Assembly: GCA_905181965.1 (NCBI GenBank)
Contig: CAJIZY010000002.1
Location: forward strand, 62,001-126,000
Direction of reading: 5' to 3'
Source: Akkermansiaceae bacterium
Lineage (GTDB): Bacteria; Verrucomicrobiota; Verrucomicrobiia; Verrucomicrobiales; Akkermansiaceae
Length of the DNA stretch: 64,000 bases
The position numbers and the translations under genes are program-made. This document shows positions 40,687 to 50,618 of the stretch, piece after piece; position 1 is the stretch's first letter, and the number at the start of each line of letters is the position of its first letter. The notes beneath the pieces are model-generated. The model did not search any database. It was not told where the DNA came from and saw only the letters and a list, made by a program, of their open reading frames with translations.

Positions 40687-40828
40687 CGTTAAAAAAATTA
40701 GGCTTCTGTATCTCGAAGGCTTTCCAGTTTTCTTACGCTCCATTAAGGGTCCTAATCTTACCTCCATTTCACCACTTTCCTCTGGCGGTCTCGATCCATT
40801 TTGGAAAATTAATTTATAGGTTGAAATT

Positions 40829-41347
40829 CTACCAGTATGCAGAGCTCTGATAAGTCAGTCCGGATTTCGTATCGTGATAGTAATTATGAGAGCCTCCATT
40901 GCTCGCCGTGTAGGTATATGAGACGGTATTCTCTGTCACCTCCCAGCCAAAAGGGCCGATTACTTTCCCAATAGTGTCAGAGTGTGCCGGCAATCTCTCA
41001 CTGAAAGAATTCAAAGCTTTCCCAGGACGAGCAAAGCGTTGCTCGAGGAAGGCATTGAGTTCTTTTTCCGTGACGGTATAGACGGCGTAGTGATCGAGAA
41101 AATCCCGCCGCAGCGTGATCTCAGAAGCAGTGGGTGGGATCAGATTTCGACCTCTCTCTGGCCACCAGATGCTACCTCTGCTCTCGTGTTTTGTGTCGAC
41201 TCCGTAAATTCGGAATAGGATTAGAGCGAAAACTATCGGCAGTGCGAGAACAAGAACGCATATCTTGAGAATAATTTTGTGGCGCGGCGACTTGGGGAGT
41301 GGAGCCCCCCCCTCTCCCTTGATTTGCGCTGGCGTAATTTCATTCAT
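40829..41347 (-). CDS. Membrane-anchored protein of unknown function
   Basis: 172 residues with one helix near 25-48 (ILKICVLVLALPIVFALILF) and an extracytoplasmic domain ending GLTYQSSAYW. No family recognised. It shares strand and neighbourhood with the other hypotheticals of the 37.4-42.8 kb run. Confidence 0.55.
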   Translation of the reverse strand: MNEITPAQIKGEGGAPLPKSPRHKIILKICVLVLALPIVFALILFRIYGVDTKHESRGSIWWPERGRNLIPPTASEITLRRDFLDHYAVYTVTEKELNAFLEQRFARPGKALNSFSERLPAHSDTIGKVIGPFGWEVTENTVSYTYTASNGGSHNYYHDTKSGLTYQSSAYW

Positions 41348-41454
41348 GACAAGATGGAAGCATCTACTTATGAGGATTTTATGAAGGCACGGTGCAATCT
41401 CTGTGAATTTATTCCTAGCCGAACCTCCGAATCAATTCACGCCCTACCGAAATC

Positions 41455-42762
41455 CTACTTTGGCTTTTCAAAAACCTTCTGCACCTTGTCGAGATATTGA
41501 TGAAGCGGGTCTTTTCCGAACTCGTTTCCCTTTCGGAGGTTTTTCTGCATCTTGAGATAGTCCTCAAACTCACCGCTCTCCTTCCGGACGCTAGACAAGT
41601 GATACCAGTCCATAAGATCAACCAGCTTCTGATGACGTTCTACTTCAGCAGTTCGAAATTCCTCGAGATTTCTAATCATTTCTTCAACCTCCTCTGTTTT
41701 TCCGTCTGCGACATCCGAAAGGATTTTAAGGTAACCCGCAATAACTGGGCGAAACGTTGGGAAACAACGAAAACTAAGGTGTGCAAGGAGATCATTGGCT
41801 GGCCTTATTGATTCAATACGTTCTTCTTGAGACTGAAGTCCTGCCACCTGACGCCACGATCCCAAGCTCACACGGAAGGCCTCTTCGTTTTCGTTTTTGA
41901 GATGCAGTTCTAGAATTCCGCTTAGACGTTCATCGGTTTCCGGAATCGTCATAGCCTCACTTAACTTTTTTTCAGAGAGGGCCGCCACTTGCAACATCCA
42001 CCATCGCTCCAGACCTTTAGGCCCGAGGTTGGCCTGCGGAAAATGCGCCCTCAAAAGAATCATCTGTTCTCCCTCGAAAACGGCAACTTTACCCAAAAAC
42101 TCGGCTAGGCTTTTTGCCCCCTGGTTCTGGGCGAGAAGCGCCATAACAAGAGCCCCGGACGAAGCCCTAAAAAGCTCTCGACTCAGAACATCAAGTCCGG
42201 CGATTGCCGCGCGGTCTACCAAATCCTCTACTTCAATCCAGCCACCACTCTCCATCAGAGAAGAATACATACGACGATCTCCCTTACCATTTTTCCATTG
42301 AATGGCCTCGGCTAAGCCATCAAGAAGCCACGGTCTGACTTCTACCCTTTCTACGGATTCCCCCTCAGGAAGCGAACGCAGGCTTCGCTCCATGACAAGC
42401 ATTTGCAAGATGACCCGCTCAAATTGTTTTTGCTCAAAAGAACTTCCCCGCCCTAAGCGAAGATAAATCTGCAGGCGATAGGGAGCTCCTCCCTCCGGTT
42501 TTAAAAACTCCAGCGAAATTTGGGACGACTTTCCTTTCTCAAAAGGAAAAATCTCCAAATAGATTGGATAAGGTTTTCCTGGGACCTCACCCACTAACCG
42601 ATCGAGATCCGAGATCAAATCATCGGCATCTTGAATCATTGCCACACGTAAACTGGAGCTCCCCCCCAGAATAGTGAGACGCCCATCAATCGAGCTCGAT
42701 CTGCCCTCTTGCCCAGACGAGCAAAAAGGAATAAGACAAAGAACGAAAAACAGAAATCTCAC
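41455..42762 (-). CDS. Secreted alpha-helical protein of unknown function
   Basis: 435 residues, GTG start, signal peptide (MRFLFFVLCLIPFCSSGQ). The N-terminal third is beta-rich (DGRLTILGGSSSLRVAMIQD); the rest is helical with acidic and basic faces. The phrase LLDGLAEAIQWKNGKGD resembles the placement of the catalytic region in gluzincin-like peptidases, but no HExxH motif is present. Divergent from trpC. Confidence 0.6.
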   Translation of the reverse strand: MRFLFFVLCLIPFCSSGQEGRSSSIDGRLTILGGSSSLRVAMIQDADDLISDLDRLVGEVPGKPYPIYLEIFPFEKGKSSQISLEFLKPEGGAPYRLQIYLRLGRGSSFEQKQFERVILQMLVMERSLRSLPEGESVERVEVRPWLLDGLAEAIQWKNGKGDRRMYSSLMESGGWIEVEDLVDRAAIAGLDVLSRELFRASSGALVMALLAQNQGAKSLAEFLGKVAVFEGEQMILLRAHFPQANLGPKGLERWWMLQVAALSEKKLSEAMTIPETDERLSGILELHLKNENEEAFRVSLGSWRQVAGLQSQEERIESIRPANDLLAHLSFRCFPTFRPVIAGYLKILSDVADGKTEEVEEMIRNLEEFRTAEVERHQKLVDLMDWYHLSSVRKESGEFEDYLKMQKNLRKGNEFGKDPLHQYLDKVQKVFEKPK

Positions 42763-42857
42763 AGCACGGAGAGCATTTCCTCTTTAAGACTCCAGAACAA
42801 GAGTGGAATTGAGCGCTTCCATTTTCTAAAGCTTCGCGTATTGGGTAAGCAGCACTC

Positions 42858-43649
42858 ATGAACAAGCTAGACGAAATCATCGCCTACAAGAAGAAGGAGA
42901 TCGAATCCCTCATTCCCCTCACCAAAAAATTGCGGGCATCCGCCCTTATGCGCAATGACTTTGGAGGATTCCGAACTGCTCTCGATCAGGGGCCGGACAA
43001 ACTCGGAGTGATAGCCGAGGTTAAGAAAGCCTCACCTTCGGCCGGGATTATTGATCCAAACTTCGATCCTGTTCGTCAGGCCAAGCGCTACATCGATGGT
43101 GGCGCCACCTGCATGTCAATCCTGACCGACCAAAAATACTTTCAAGGGCACCTTTCTTTTCTTATAGAAATCTCAAAGATCTCTCCAATCCCGCTCTTGC
43201 GAAAAGACTTCACGGTCCACCAATGCCAGATTTACGAAGCCAGTGTCTCTGGGGCTGATGCCGTCCTTCTCATTGTGGCCGCGCTAAACGACGATGATCT
43301 TCGCAAACTGTATGATGCCGCGCGGGACGTGCAACTCGATGTCCTAGTCGAGGTTCATGATCTTCCAGAGATGGAGCGCGCTCTTGATCTCGGGGCAAAC
43401 CTTATTGGCATCAACAACCGGAACCTCCAGACCTTCACCACCGACCTTACGACTACGGAAAAATTAGCCGAAGAAGTGCCCGACGATGTTATTTTGGTCT
43501 CCGAATCCGGGCTCAAAGATACTGCCGATGCTCAGAAAGCCCTTGATTCAGGAGCAAACGCCATTCTGATCGGCGAAACCTTGATGCGCCACGATGACCC
43601 TACAAGAGCGGTAGAAGAATACCTCGCCCTACGAACAAACGAGGAGTGA
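42858..43649 (+). CDS. trpC: Indole-3-glycerol phosphate synthase
   Basis: 263 residues. A TIM barrel catalysing ring closure in tryptophan synthesis. Signature residues: AEVKKASPSAGII, LLRKDFTVHQCQIYEA, LVEVHDLPEM, GINNRNLQTF and VSESGL. Single-domain form, not fused to TrpF. No other trp gene is nearby. It converges on lipA. Confidence 0.95.
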   Translation: MNKLDEIIAYKKKEIESLIPLTKKLRASALMRNDFGGFRTALDQGPDKLGVIAEVKKASPSAGIIDPNFDPVRQAKRYIDGGATCMSILTDQKYFQGHLSFLIEISKISPIPLLRKDFTVHQCQIYEASVSGADAVLLIVAALNDDDLRKLYDAARDVQLDVLVEVHDLPEMERALDLGANLIGINNRNLQTFTTDLTTTEKLAEEVPDDVILVSESGLKDTADAQKALDSGANAILIGETLMRHDDPTRAVEEYLALRTNEE

Positions 43650-43721
43650 GCTGTAGGAGGTAAGATTTCACTTTCCAGCAACTGACTTTGGCATTTATTG
43701 GAAAATAACACCGCACGGTAA

Positions 43722-44696
43722 CTAGGCGAGTTGTGCCTGTTTAGCGGCGGCCAAATCAAGCTCGATAGCCTCGAGAACATCGTCTTCAGGATGAAAATCG
43801 GCAGCGTGGTAGGAACTCCGCACAAGCGGTCCACTCGCGACGTGACGGAAACCTTTTGAGAGCGCAATTTCCTTCCACTCATCAAACTTCTCGGGAGTGA
43901 CATATTCCACGACTGGAAGGTGCATCGGAGTCGGGCGAAGATACTGTCCCAAGGTCAAAACAGTCACGTCAGCAGAGCGAAGATCATCGAGGGCCTGCGC
44001 AATTTCATCGGGCTTCTCGCCTAAACCAAGCATGATGCCACTCTTGGTCGCGACCTTTCCTTCGGCCATTTGCTTGGCCTTTTTAAGAACGGCAAGAGAA
44101 CGTTCATATTTGGCCCTACTCCGAACCAAAGGAGTCAAGCGCTCAACCGTCTCAAGGTTGTGATTAAAAATATGCGGACGAGCTTTCATCACCAGATCGA
44201 GAGCCCAATCCTTGTCGTTAAAGTCCGGCACGAGCACCTCAATAATGATACCAGGATTGGTCTCACGCACTGCCTCGATAGTTTTCTTAAAGTGCTCGGC
44301 ACCTCCGTCCTTGAGATCATCACGAGCGACCGCGGTAATAACCACGTGATTCAAATTCATGCGCTTAGTCGCCTCGGCAACTCGCTGGGGTTCGTCTGCT
44401 TCAAGATCATCCGGCTTCGCAGTTTTGACCGCGCAAAATCCGCACGCGCGCGTGCACTTTTCACCCGCTATCATAAATGTGGCTGTTCCCTGCCCCCAAC
44501 ATTCCCAGCGATTCGGGCACTGAGCTTCTTCGCAAACCGTCACCAAGCTCAAATCCTTGATCATGGACTTAGTATCCCAAAAAACGGGATTATTTGGCAA
44601 CCTGACCTTAATCCAATCAGGCTTTTTATCGAGATGGAGGGAAGAATCCATCTTCATTCGAGGACCGAAATTTCTGCCGCTACCGCAACCACTCAT
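43722..44696 (-). CDS. lipA: Lipoyl synthase
   Basis: 324 residues. A radical SAM enzyme inserting sulfur into octanoyl groups. Both clusters are present: auxiliary cluster cysteines in VCEEAQCPNRWECW and the radical SAM motif CTRACGFC (C-x3-C-x2-C). The closing SSYHAAD carries the conserved serine of auxiliary cluster ligation. The ATG at 44696 adds an unusual N-terminal extension; a start at the in-frame ATG 39 bases later (MKMDSS) is possible. Confidence 0.96.
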   Translation of the reverse strand: MSGCGSGRNFGPRMKMDSSLHLDKKPDWIKVRLPNNPVFWDTKSMIKDLSLVTVCEEAQCPNRWECWGQGTATFMIAGEKCTRACGFCAVKTAKPDDLEADEPQRVAEATKRMNLNHVVITAVARDDLKDGGAEHFKKTIEAVRETNPGIIIEVLVPDFNDKDWALDLVMKARPHIFNHNLETVERLTPLVRSRAKYERSLAVLKKAKQMAEGKVATKSGIMLGLGEKPDEIAQALDDLRSADVTVLTLGQYLRPTPMHLPVVEYVTPEKFDEWKEIALSKGFRHVASGPLVRSSYHAADFHPEDDVLEAIELDLAAAKQAQLA

Positions 44697-44915
44697 TACC
44701 GCTAATTACCTCCTGATTATCCCAAGCGCAATCCCTGATCTCTCCGAGATCTTTTTTCAAAAAGCTGTCCCTGACACTTTTCCAGCAGATATTGACCCTT
44801 CCACCCTCAAGCAAAGAGAACTGGCGCTCTGACACGGTCATGCCCCAACTCCTTCAAAGATGCTAAGCCGCTCCTTCACATCTTGGAAAAATCGAATTAA
44901 AAACTAGCGCAAGGC

Positions 44916-46145
44916 CTAGACCATATCAGCAAGACGCCGGCAAACCTCTTCAACATTCTCCCGAGAGTTAAAGGCGGAAATCCGGAAAAACCCCTCTCCA
45001 GCTGCTCCGAACCCAGCACCAGGTGTTACAACCACTTGAGCCCCTTCAAGCATCTTATCGAACATCCCCCAGCTCGTGATCCCTTCAGGACAACCCACCC
45101 AAACATAGGGAGCATTTTCACCACCCCAAACTTTCAGCCCTAGACCCTCACAAGCTTCGCGGAGCAATTTTGCATTCGTCATATAGTGCTCGACCAACCC
45201 GGCGACCTCGGCTTTTCCGGCTTCGGAATAAATTGCCTCAGCACCGCGTTGAACAGGATAGCTCGCTCCATTAAATTTGGTGGAATGACGACGCCCCCAA
45301 AGTTGTTTCAGAGGAACCCGCTCACCGGTAGCAGTTGAACCAGTGACAGCTTCAGGAATGACAGTGTAAGCGCAACGCACGCCGGTAAATCCACCGTTCT
45401 TAGAGAATGAACGAAACTCAATCGCACACTGGTGAGCCCCCTCGATTTCAAAAATTGAGCGCGGAATAGAGGGATCCTGTACAAAAGCCTCGTAAGCAGC
45501 ATCATAAAGAATGACAGCATCATTTGCGAGCGCGTAGGCTACCCAAGCTGCGAGTTGCTCACGAGTGGCAGTCGTTCCAGTTGGATTGTTTGGATAGCAA
45601 AGGTAGATGAGGTCAACTTTTTCCTCGGGGATCGCCGGAACAAAGCCATTTTCGGCAGTGCACTTCAGATAGACTAGACCTTCATATTCCCCAGCCTCGT
45701 TTGCTTCGCCAGTATTTCCAGCCATCACATTAGTATCGACATAGACAGGATAAACGGGATCTGTCACTGCGATTTTATTTCCCTGGCCAAAGATATCGAG
45801 AATGTTTCCGGAATCACATTTTGAGCCGTCAGACACGTAAATATCGCCAGGGTCGATACCCAGTTCGGCATAAGCATTTCGCGCAATTGATTCACGAAGA
45901 AAAGGGTAGCCTTGCTCCGGTCCATAACCGCGGAAACTACCGCGATCTCCGAGTTCATCGACCGCCTTCTTCATAGCTTCTCGAGCTGCAACGGGAACCG
46001 GCTCGGTAACATCACCAATGCCACAGCGAATGAGCTTCTTGGCCTTCTCAGGCTCAGATTCAGTGTAGGCGTTGACACGACGGGCGATCTCAGGAAAGAG
46101 ATAACCCGCTTTAAGCTTCTGGAAATTTTCGTTGATGCGAGCCAT
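44916..46145 (-). CDS. dapL: L,L-diaminopimelate aminotransferase
   Basis: About 409 residues from the ATG at 46145, with [19 protein letters not shown] as typical for the family; the open frame extends to 46193. PLP-dependent fold I aminotransferase with the lysine in [12 protein letters not shown] and substrate residues GDVTEP and YPNNPTGT. It converts tetrahydrodipicolinate directly to LL-DAP, bypassing the dapC/D/E route. This pathway is typical of Verrucomicrobiota, Chlamydiae and a few other groups, and supplies lysine and peptidoglycan. It follows pyrF by 87 bases. Confidence 0.94.
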   Translation of the reverse strand: MARINENFQKLKAGYLFPEIARRVNAYTESEPEKAKKLIRCGIGDVTEPVPVAAREAMKKAVDELGDRGSFRGYGPEQGYPFLRESIARNAYAELGIDPGDIYVSDGSKCDSGNILDIFGQGNKIAVTDPVYPVYVDTNVMAGNTGEANEAGEYEGLVYLKCTAENGFVPAIPEEKVDLIYLCYPNNPTGTTATREQLAAWVAYALANDAVILYDAAYEAFVQDPSIPRSIFEIEGAHQCAIEFRSFSKNGGFTGVRCAYTVIPEAVTGSTATGERVPLKQLWGRRHSTKFNGASYPVQRGAEAIYSEAGKAEVAGLVEHYMTNAKLLREACEGLGLKVWGGENAPYVWVGCPEGITSWGMFDKMLEGAQVVVTPGAGFGAAGEGFFRISAFNSRENVEEVCRRLADMV

Positions 46146-46232
46146 GACGGGAGGGGAATAACCATCCTCTGCCCGACTCGCAACCGAAATCACTCGCTGA
46201 GAGAGACCTTTATGGGCGAGATCACCCGTCTT

Positions 46233-47012
46233 TCACGAAAGGATTTTTGTGATTTCGTCAGCCCAGTGTCTCGCTAATCCCGCGTAGTCATTATTTCCTT
46301 CGGCATAAGTAATCCCGCGCGAAACATTAATGACACTCGCCGCATTCCGACTACTTCCAGCCAAAGAATCAAGCGACCCTCCCTGAGCTCCCAATCCGGG
46401 AACCAAAAGCGGCACATCCGGAAGATTTTCGAGCACGTCGCCATCGGCATTGGTCAAACCAACTACAAGCCCGGCAGTTGTCTTGCGACCCTCAGATTTT
46501 GCCCGTTCGCAAAGCTCGCCCACTCGCTCGAAGAGTTTCTTCCCTTCACAGTCTCGACGCTGAAAATCAACACTCCCTGAGTTTGAAGTCACCGCAAGGA
46601 GATAAACCCCTTTCCCTTCCCAGTCCAAAAATGGCTCAAGAGTATCATACCCTAAAAATGGATTGAGCGTCACCGCATCAACTTCCCAATTCTCAAAGTA
46701 ACTTCGTGCATAGTATTTTTGAGTCTCTCCAATATCACTCCGCTTAGCATCTAGAATGACGGGTACTTCTTTGGGCATTTCACTCAATAATTGATCCAAA
46801 ATCTCCAAACCCCGCAACCCCATCGCTTCGAAGTATGCGATGTTCGGCTTGAAGGCTGCAGCAAACTCCGCCGTCTCACCAATCACACGGCGAAGAAATT
46901 CCGGAATTGCATCAACTCCTCCATCCGTCATATCGGGCCTCGGATCAAGCCCCACGCAAAGAGCGGATCCAGTCGTTTCGAGGCGGGACTTCAGGCGTTC
47001 GGAGTAGGTCAT
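46233..47012 (-). CDS. pyrF: Orotidine-5'-phosphate decarboxylase
   Basis: 259 residues. Last step of UMP synthesis. The catalytic array is DAKRSDIGET (Asp-x-Lys-x2-Asp), with ALCVGLDPRPDM at the start and VPGLGAQGGS near the phosphate site: the type 2 (mycobacterial-like) form. ATG overlaps the MauE-like gene stop by an ATGA. Confidence 0.93.
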   Translation of the reverse strand: MTYSERLKSRLETTGSALCVGLDPRPDMTDGGVDAIPEFLRRVIGETAEFAAAFKPNIAYFEAMGLRGLEILDQLLSEMPKEVPVILDAKRSDIGETQKYYARSYFENWEVDAVTLNPFLGYDTLEPFLDWEGKGVYLLAVTSNSGSVDFQRRDCEGKKLFERVGELCERAKSEGRKTTAGLVVGLTNADGDVLENLPDVPLLVPGLGAQGGSLDSLAGSSRNAASVINVSRGITYAEGNNDYAGLARHWADEITKILS

Positions 47013-47509
47013 GCCTCAACATTAGGCAGCCCGGTCTCGCTGGCAAGCCGTCGATGATACCAGACCAGCCAAAGGATCAAAGAAGAGATATAAATCAGTC
47101 CAAAATTCGAGGCAATTTTTAGAGGGTAATTGGTTGGAGCATCGGAAACTCCGTGGCACCCACACCTCAAATCCTCAATGCCAAGATTCCATGCATATGC
47201 GAGGGCCAAGTTGAATGAAATCAACATCCCTATCAGCATGACCGCTCCTCCAACTTTGGAATATGGAATCAAAAGTGCCACTGCTGCCAAGACTTCAAAC
47301 CAAGGAACAAGGTAGGCAATGAATGCATCCGTTGGAGCATCAAAGAAATTACGAGTCTCACCTGACCAAGTCACCTTCCACTCAAATTGAAAATTCCCCA
47401 CTGATTTAGTAAATGCCGAGAGGTCCTGAAGTTTTTCGTAACCACTCCACAAAAAAAAGACCGCAAGTGCGATGCGTAGATTCCATTCCAAAAACTGGGT
47501 CGATCGCAT
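47009..47509 (-). CDS. MauE/DoxX-like membrane redox protein
   Basis: 166 residues, four helices (start FFLWSGYEKLQDLSAF). The cysteine pair in DLRCGCHG lies in the loop after the third helix, where MauE-type proteins carry redox cysteines. These proteins are thought to support disulfide formation or quinone-linked redox. First gene of a likely mauE-like-pyrF-dapL transcription unit. Confidence 0.75.
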   Translation of the reverse strand: MRSTQFLEWNLRIALAVFFLWSGYEKLQDLSAFTKSVGNFQFEWKVTWSGETRNFFDAPTDAFIAYLVPWFEVLAAVALLIPYSKVGGAVMLIGMLISFNLALAYAWNLGIEDLRCGCHGVSDAPTNYPLKIASNFGLIYISSLILWLVWYHRRLASETGLPNVEA

Positions 47510-47608
47510 GGCTAAATACTACCACAACAGGAGCAAAGCGGCCAAGCCCTCATGACCCCAACAAATGCTCTCTTTCCTTTTTTCATCCAAGACACTATTT
47601 TACCACCC

Positions 47609-48556
47609 ATGAAGCTTTTAAAGCATGCGATCATCGTCTTCGCAGCCAGCCTACTCTTACCATCTTGTGGGGGAGACGTCGAATCAGCAAGGCTTGCGAG
47701 CGAGAGCAGGGCCTCCGAGAAAATCGCTCAGGCTCTTTATAATTCAGCCATTGCTGCCGAAAAGGCAGGTAAACTTGGCCGGGCTATCAAAATATACGAG
47801 AAAATCGTCCTCCGCCATCCACTCTGCCCAGCTGCTTCGGAGTCCGCCTTTCGTTGGGGCAAGCTTTTAGAAGAAGAGGGCGACCTGCTTGAGGCCTTTG
47901 AAGCTTATGATGCCATCCTCACAAAATATCCAGCCTCCCCTCACTACGCTGAAGCCATGAAGCGGCAGGAAATGATCGCCACCCAAGCTACTGAAGGGCA
48001 AATCAAAGACTCCTTCATAGGCTTTAAAATACGTTTCAGTCTAAAAGAGTGTGTCGCCATGCTCGCGAAAGTCCGTCAAAACGCTCCACGCGCCCCATCG
48101 GCCGCGAAAGCCCAATACGCGATCGGTAGAGTTTACCAATCTCGTGGAGATCAAGCCTCTCACGTGGTTCTGGCTATCACTGCTTTTCGCGAACTAACAC
48201 GCGATTTCCCTGACTCGAAATTTGCCCCTGACGCACAATATCAAATTGGCGAAATCTTGTTCGCCCAATCCAAAGATGGCGATCAAGACAGCGCTAACCT
48301 AGATCGGGCCAAGCGAGCCTTCGAGGACGTAGTCATTCGCTATCCAACCTCCAAACAGGCCAAAATGGCAAAGGCCCAAATTGCAAGCCTTGCTACCGAC
48401 AATATCCAGCGGTCTTTCGAAATCGCAGAGTTCTACCGAAAAAAAGGGCAGCTTTCATCCGCTCTTGTCTACTACCGTGACACTGTCATGCGCTCAAATC
48501 CCGGACCTCTGCGCACAAGCGCACAAGGTTGGATCAACAAGCTCTCCACCCAGTAA
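47609..48556 (+). CDS. bamD: BamD-like outer-membrane assembly lipoprotein
   Basis: About 315 residues from the ATG at 47609, with lipobox LLPSC. Tetratricopeptide repeats follow (GRAIKIYEKIVLRHP, DLLEAFEAYDAILTKYPAS, ITAFRELTRDFPDSKFAPDA, RAFEDVVIRYPTSKQAKMA), as in BamD/YfiO, which docks BamA to insert beta-barrels. It is longer than the usual 245 residues. Begins the run bamD-lptE-rsmI-S4. Confidence 0.8.
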   Translation: MKLLKHAIIVFAASLLLPSCGGDVESARLASESRASEKIAQALYNSAIAAEKAGKLGRAIKIYEKIVLRHPLCPAASESAFRWGKLLEEEGDLLEAFEAYDAILTKYPASPHYAEAMKRQEMIATQATEGQIKDSFIGFKIRFSLKECVAMLAKVRQNAPRAPSAAKAQYAIGRVYQSRGDQASHVVLAITAFRELTRDFPDSKFAPDAQYQIGEILFAQSKDGDQDSANLDRAKRAFEDVVIRYPTSKQAKMAKAQIASLATDNIQRSFEIAEFYRKKGQLSSALVYYRDTVMRSNPGPLRTSAQGWINKLSTQ

Positions 48557-48559
48557 TTC

Positions 48560-49069
48560 ATGCTACGCGTCGTCCTTCTGGCTCTCAGCCTTGGCTTCCT
48601 GACTTCATGCGCCGGATACCAATTTGGTGGAAATAAGCCCGAACACCTGCGAGGAACCGAATCAATTTCCATTCCGCTTGCTAAGAGTCGTGTCATTTTT
48701 CCCCGCGTCGAAGCTCTTGCCACCAATTCTATGGTCGATGCGCTGGTAAGCGATGGAACTTACCGGCTCACAAGAAGCAGTGCCGCTGATGCAACACTTT
48801 TAATCACACTCGAAGCAATTGATTACCAGCAGGTTCGTTCTTCAACGGTCGATGTTCTTAGATCAGAAGAACTTCAGCTCCGTGTGACGGTTTCCTACAA
48901 ATTAGCCGACAACAACCGCCCTGGAATCGTCCTCGACGCAGGCCGGGAACGGGGGGATTCTCGCCTCTTTGTGGATGACAATCTCCAAACCGCTCGCATG
49001 AATGCCCTTCCTGACGCTTTGCAGCGTGCTACTCAATCCATTATCGCTCGCCTCGCTGATGGCATCTAA
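48560..49069 (+). CDS. lptE: LptE-like lipoprotein
   Basis: 169 residues, lipobox LTSC then AGYQFGG, the opening of LptE-type lipoproteins that plug LptD for LPS export to the outer leaflet. Predicted alpha/beta body of normal size. Starts 3 bases after the bamD-like stop, so the two are coupled. The presence of BamD- and LptE-like genes supports a diderm, LPS-bearing cell. Confidence 0.75.
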   Translation: MLRVVLLALSLGFLTSCAGYQFGGNKPEHLRGTESISIPLAKSRVIFPRVEALATNSMVDALVSDGTYRLTRSSAADATLLITLEAIDYQQVRSSTVDVLRSEELQLRVTVSYKLADNNRPGIVLDAGRERGDSRLFVDDNLQTARMNALPDALQRATQSIIARLADGI

Positions 49070-49769
49070 AGACCATCCCAGAGTGCCCGTTGTCACCTTT
49101 GTCCCAACTCCTATCGGGAATCTAGGGGATATTACCCTTCGCGCGATTAACACACTCCGGGAAGCTGATCTCATCGCCTGTGAGGACACCCGACATTCTT
49201 TGCGCCTCCTTAACCATCTAGAAATTTCCCGCCCTCTCATTTCTCTGCATGACCACAACGAGCAGCAACGAATTCCTGAGTTAATAGAACGAGCCCGCAA
49301 AGGAGAGACGATTGCCATCATCTCTGATGCTGGCACACCTTGTCTCTCTGATCCTGGCCACCGATTCCTCAAAGCCTGCCGTGATGAAGAAATCGAATTC
49401 ACGGTTTTACCGGGCCCATCTGCAATCACAACTGCACTTGTAGGATCGGGATTTCCTCCTCATCCATTTTCCTTCCACGGATTCCTCCACGTAAAAAAAG
49501 GCAAACGTGGCAAACAACTTCAGAGAGCCCTCGAAAGCAGCGAAACTACCCTGTTTTTTGAATCCCCACATCGGCTACCTTCTACGCTTGAGCTCCTGAA
49601 CAAGTTAGCTCCAGACCAGCCTATCTGTGTCGCAAGAGAACTCACCAAGGCCTTTGAAACCCTGCATCATGGCACTAGTAGTGAAATTGCAGCTTATTTT
49701 TCAGAACGAAAGGTGAGGGGTGAAATCGTGCTCCTCATTCCTCCATCTCCTCAGGAAAATGCGCGTTGA
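49059..49769 (+). CDS. rsmI: 16S rRNA (cytidine-2'-O)-methyltransferase
   Basis: About 236 residues from the ATG at 49059. Tetrapyrrole-methylase fold with PTPIGNLGDITLRA, EDTRHSLRLL, SDAGTPCLSDPG and VLPGPSAITTALVGSG; it methylates C1402 of 16S rRNA. The start overlaps the lptE end by 11 bases. Confidence 0.93.
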   Translation: MASKDHPRVPVVTFVPTPIGNLGDITLRAINTLREADLIACEDTRHSLRLLNHLEISRPLISLHDHNEQQRIPELIERARKGETIAIISDAGTPCLSDPGHRFLKACRDEEIEFTVLPGPSAITTALVGSGFPPHPFSFHGFLHVKKGKRGKQLQRALESSETTLFFESPHRLPSTLELLNKLAPDQPICVARELTKAFETLHHGTSSEIAAYFSERKVRGEIVLLIPPSPQENAR

Positions 49770-50148
49770 TAAATGGCTCTGGTCGGTCCGACTCTACAAA
49801 ACCCGGAACCAGGCTTCCCACGACTGCTCAACTGGCAAGGTAAAGCGAAGCGGCAAAACGCTCAAACCCAGCGCCGCTCTTAAAATAGGTGATACTCTTG
49901 AGGTTCCCTCTTCAGACAATGCCTATAAACGTAACATCGAAGTGATTCAGCTCATCGAAAAAAGAGTCGGTGCCCCACTAGCGCGCGAGGCTTACCATGA
50001 TCACACTCCAGCAAAGATTCTTGCCGAAGCGGAACACCGTCGATTGGCTAACAAGGAAAACCGCCAAAGCCGTAAAGAAGGTGATCAAGGCCGTCTCACC
50101 AAACGCAATCGACGGCAATGGGAGGAAGGCGGTAATAGATTCTTTTAG
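49759..50148 (+). CDS. hslR: S4-domain RNA-binding heat-shock protein Hsp15-like
   Basis: About 129 residues from the ATG at 49759. An S4 domain (MRVDKWLWSVRLYKTRNQAS) followed by a basic, Lys/Arg/Asp-rich tail, as in Hsp15, which rescues 50S subunits with stuck peptidyl-tRNA. It overlaps the rsmI end by 11 bases, completing the four-gene run. The bidirectional terminator at 50298-50330 follows. Confidence 0.87.
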   Translation: MRVDKWLWSVRLYKTRNQASHDCSTGKVKRSGKTLKPSAALKIGDTLEVPSSDNAYKRNIEVIQLIEKRVGAPLAREAYHDHTPAKILAEAEHRRLANKENRQSRKEGDQGRLTKRNRRQWEEGGNRFF

Positions 50149-50297
50149 TTATCGGAGATCGATCCGAATCTTCCCCTGAAGGGGGTATTTTTTCATTCTT
50201 GTTCGAATTTGAGCTTGATTACCCCCTCAATTACCCGACCCACGGGATTACTTGAGACAGAGCTCCGCTTTCTCAGATCACTTTTCACTCTATAAAC

Positions 50298-50330
50298 AAA
50301 ACCCCGTGGTCTAAACGACCACGGGGTTTT
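50298..50330. terminator. Bidirectional terminator between hslR and tRNA-Met
   Basis: A perfect 14-bp stem (AAAACCCCGTGGTC with GACCACGGGGTTTT) and 5-base loop has A and T runs built into the stem ends. It can stop both the plus-strand hslR transcript and the minus-strand tRNA transcript. Confidence 0.85.
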
Positions 50331-50337
50331 GAAAAAA

Positions 50338-50412
50338 TGGTAGCAACGGGTGGATTTGAACCACCGACAAAAGGCTTATGAGTCCTCTGCTCTACCCCTG
50401 AGCTACGCTGCC
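50338..50412 (-). tRNA. tRNA-Met(CAT)
   Basis: A 75-base tRNA with encoded CCA, TAGCTCAGGGGTAGAGC D arm and anticodon loop CTCATAA (CAT). The T loop is GTTCAAATC. The anticodon stem has one A-G mismatch next to the loop. CAT could also serve as the Ile2 lysidine tRNA; the features fit elongator Met better, but I cannot exclude that alternative. Confidence 0.85.
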
Positions 50413-50555
50413 GCTGGGCGGTGAATTATCGTTGAAGCACGGTTCTGTCCAATAAAAAAAGCCTCAAGATTGATTCTACCAACGCTTCCACGGAAATTTA
50501 ACCCCTCCCTAATGCTGCCTTTTTACTCTCGCGACCGCTCTCCCTGAAGTAACCG

Positions 50556-50589
50556 TATAAAGAAAGCCCGACTGATTGTTCAGTCGGGC
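50556..50589 (-). terminator. gapA terminator
   Basis: GCCCGACTG/CAGTCGGGC, a 9-bp stem with a 6-base loop, is followed on the minus strand by TTTCTTT. It lies 30 bases beyond the gapA stop. Confidence 0.8.
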
Positions 50590-50618
50590 CTCTTGAAAGT
50601 AATTAAAATTCGAGGATC

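Noticed and set aside
44557-44832. 91-codon plus-strand frame over the lipA start
   Set aside because: Antisense to lipA with no start signal and no recognisable domain.
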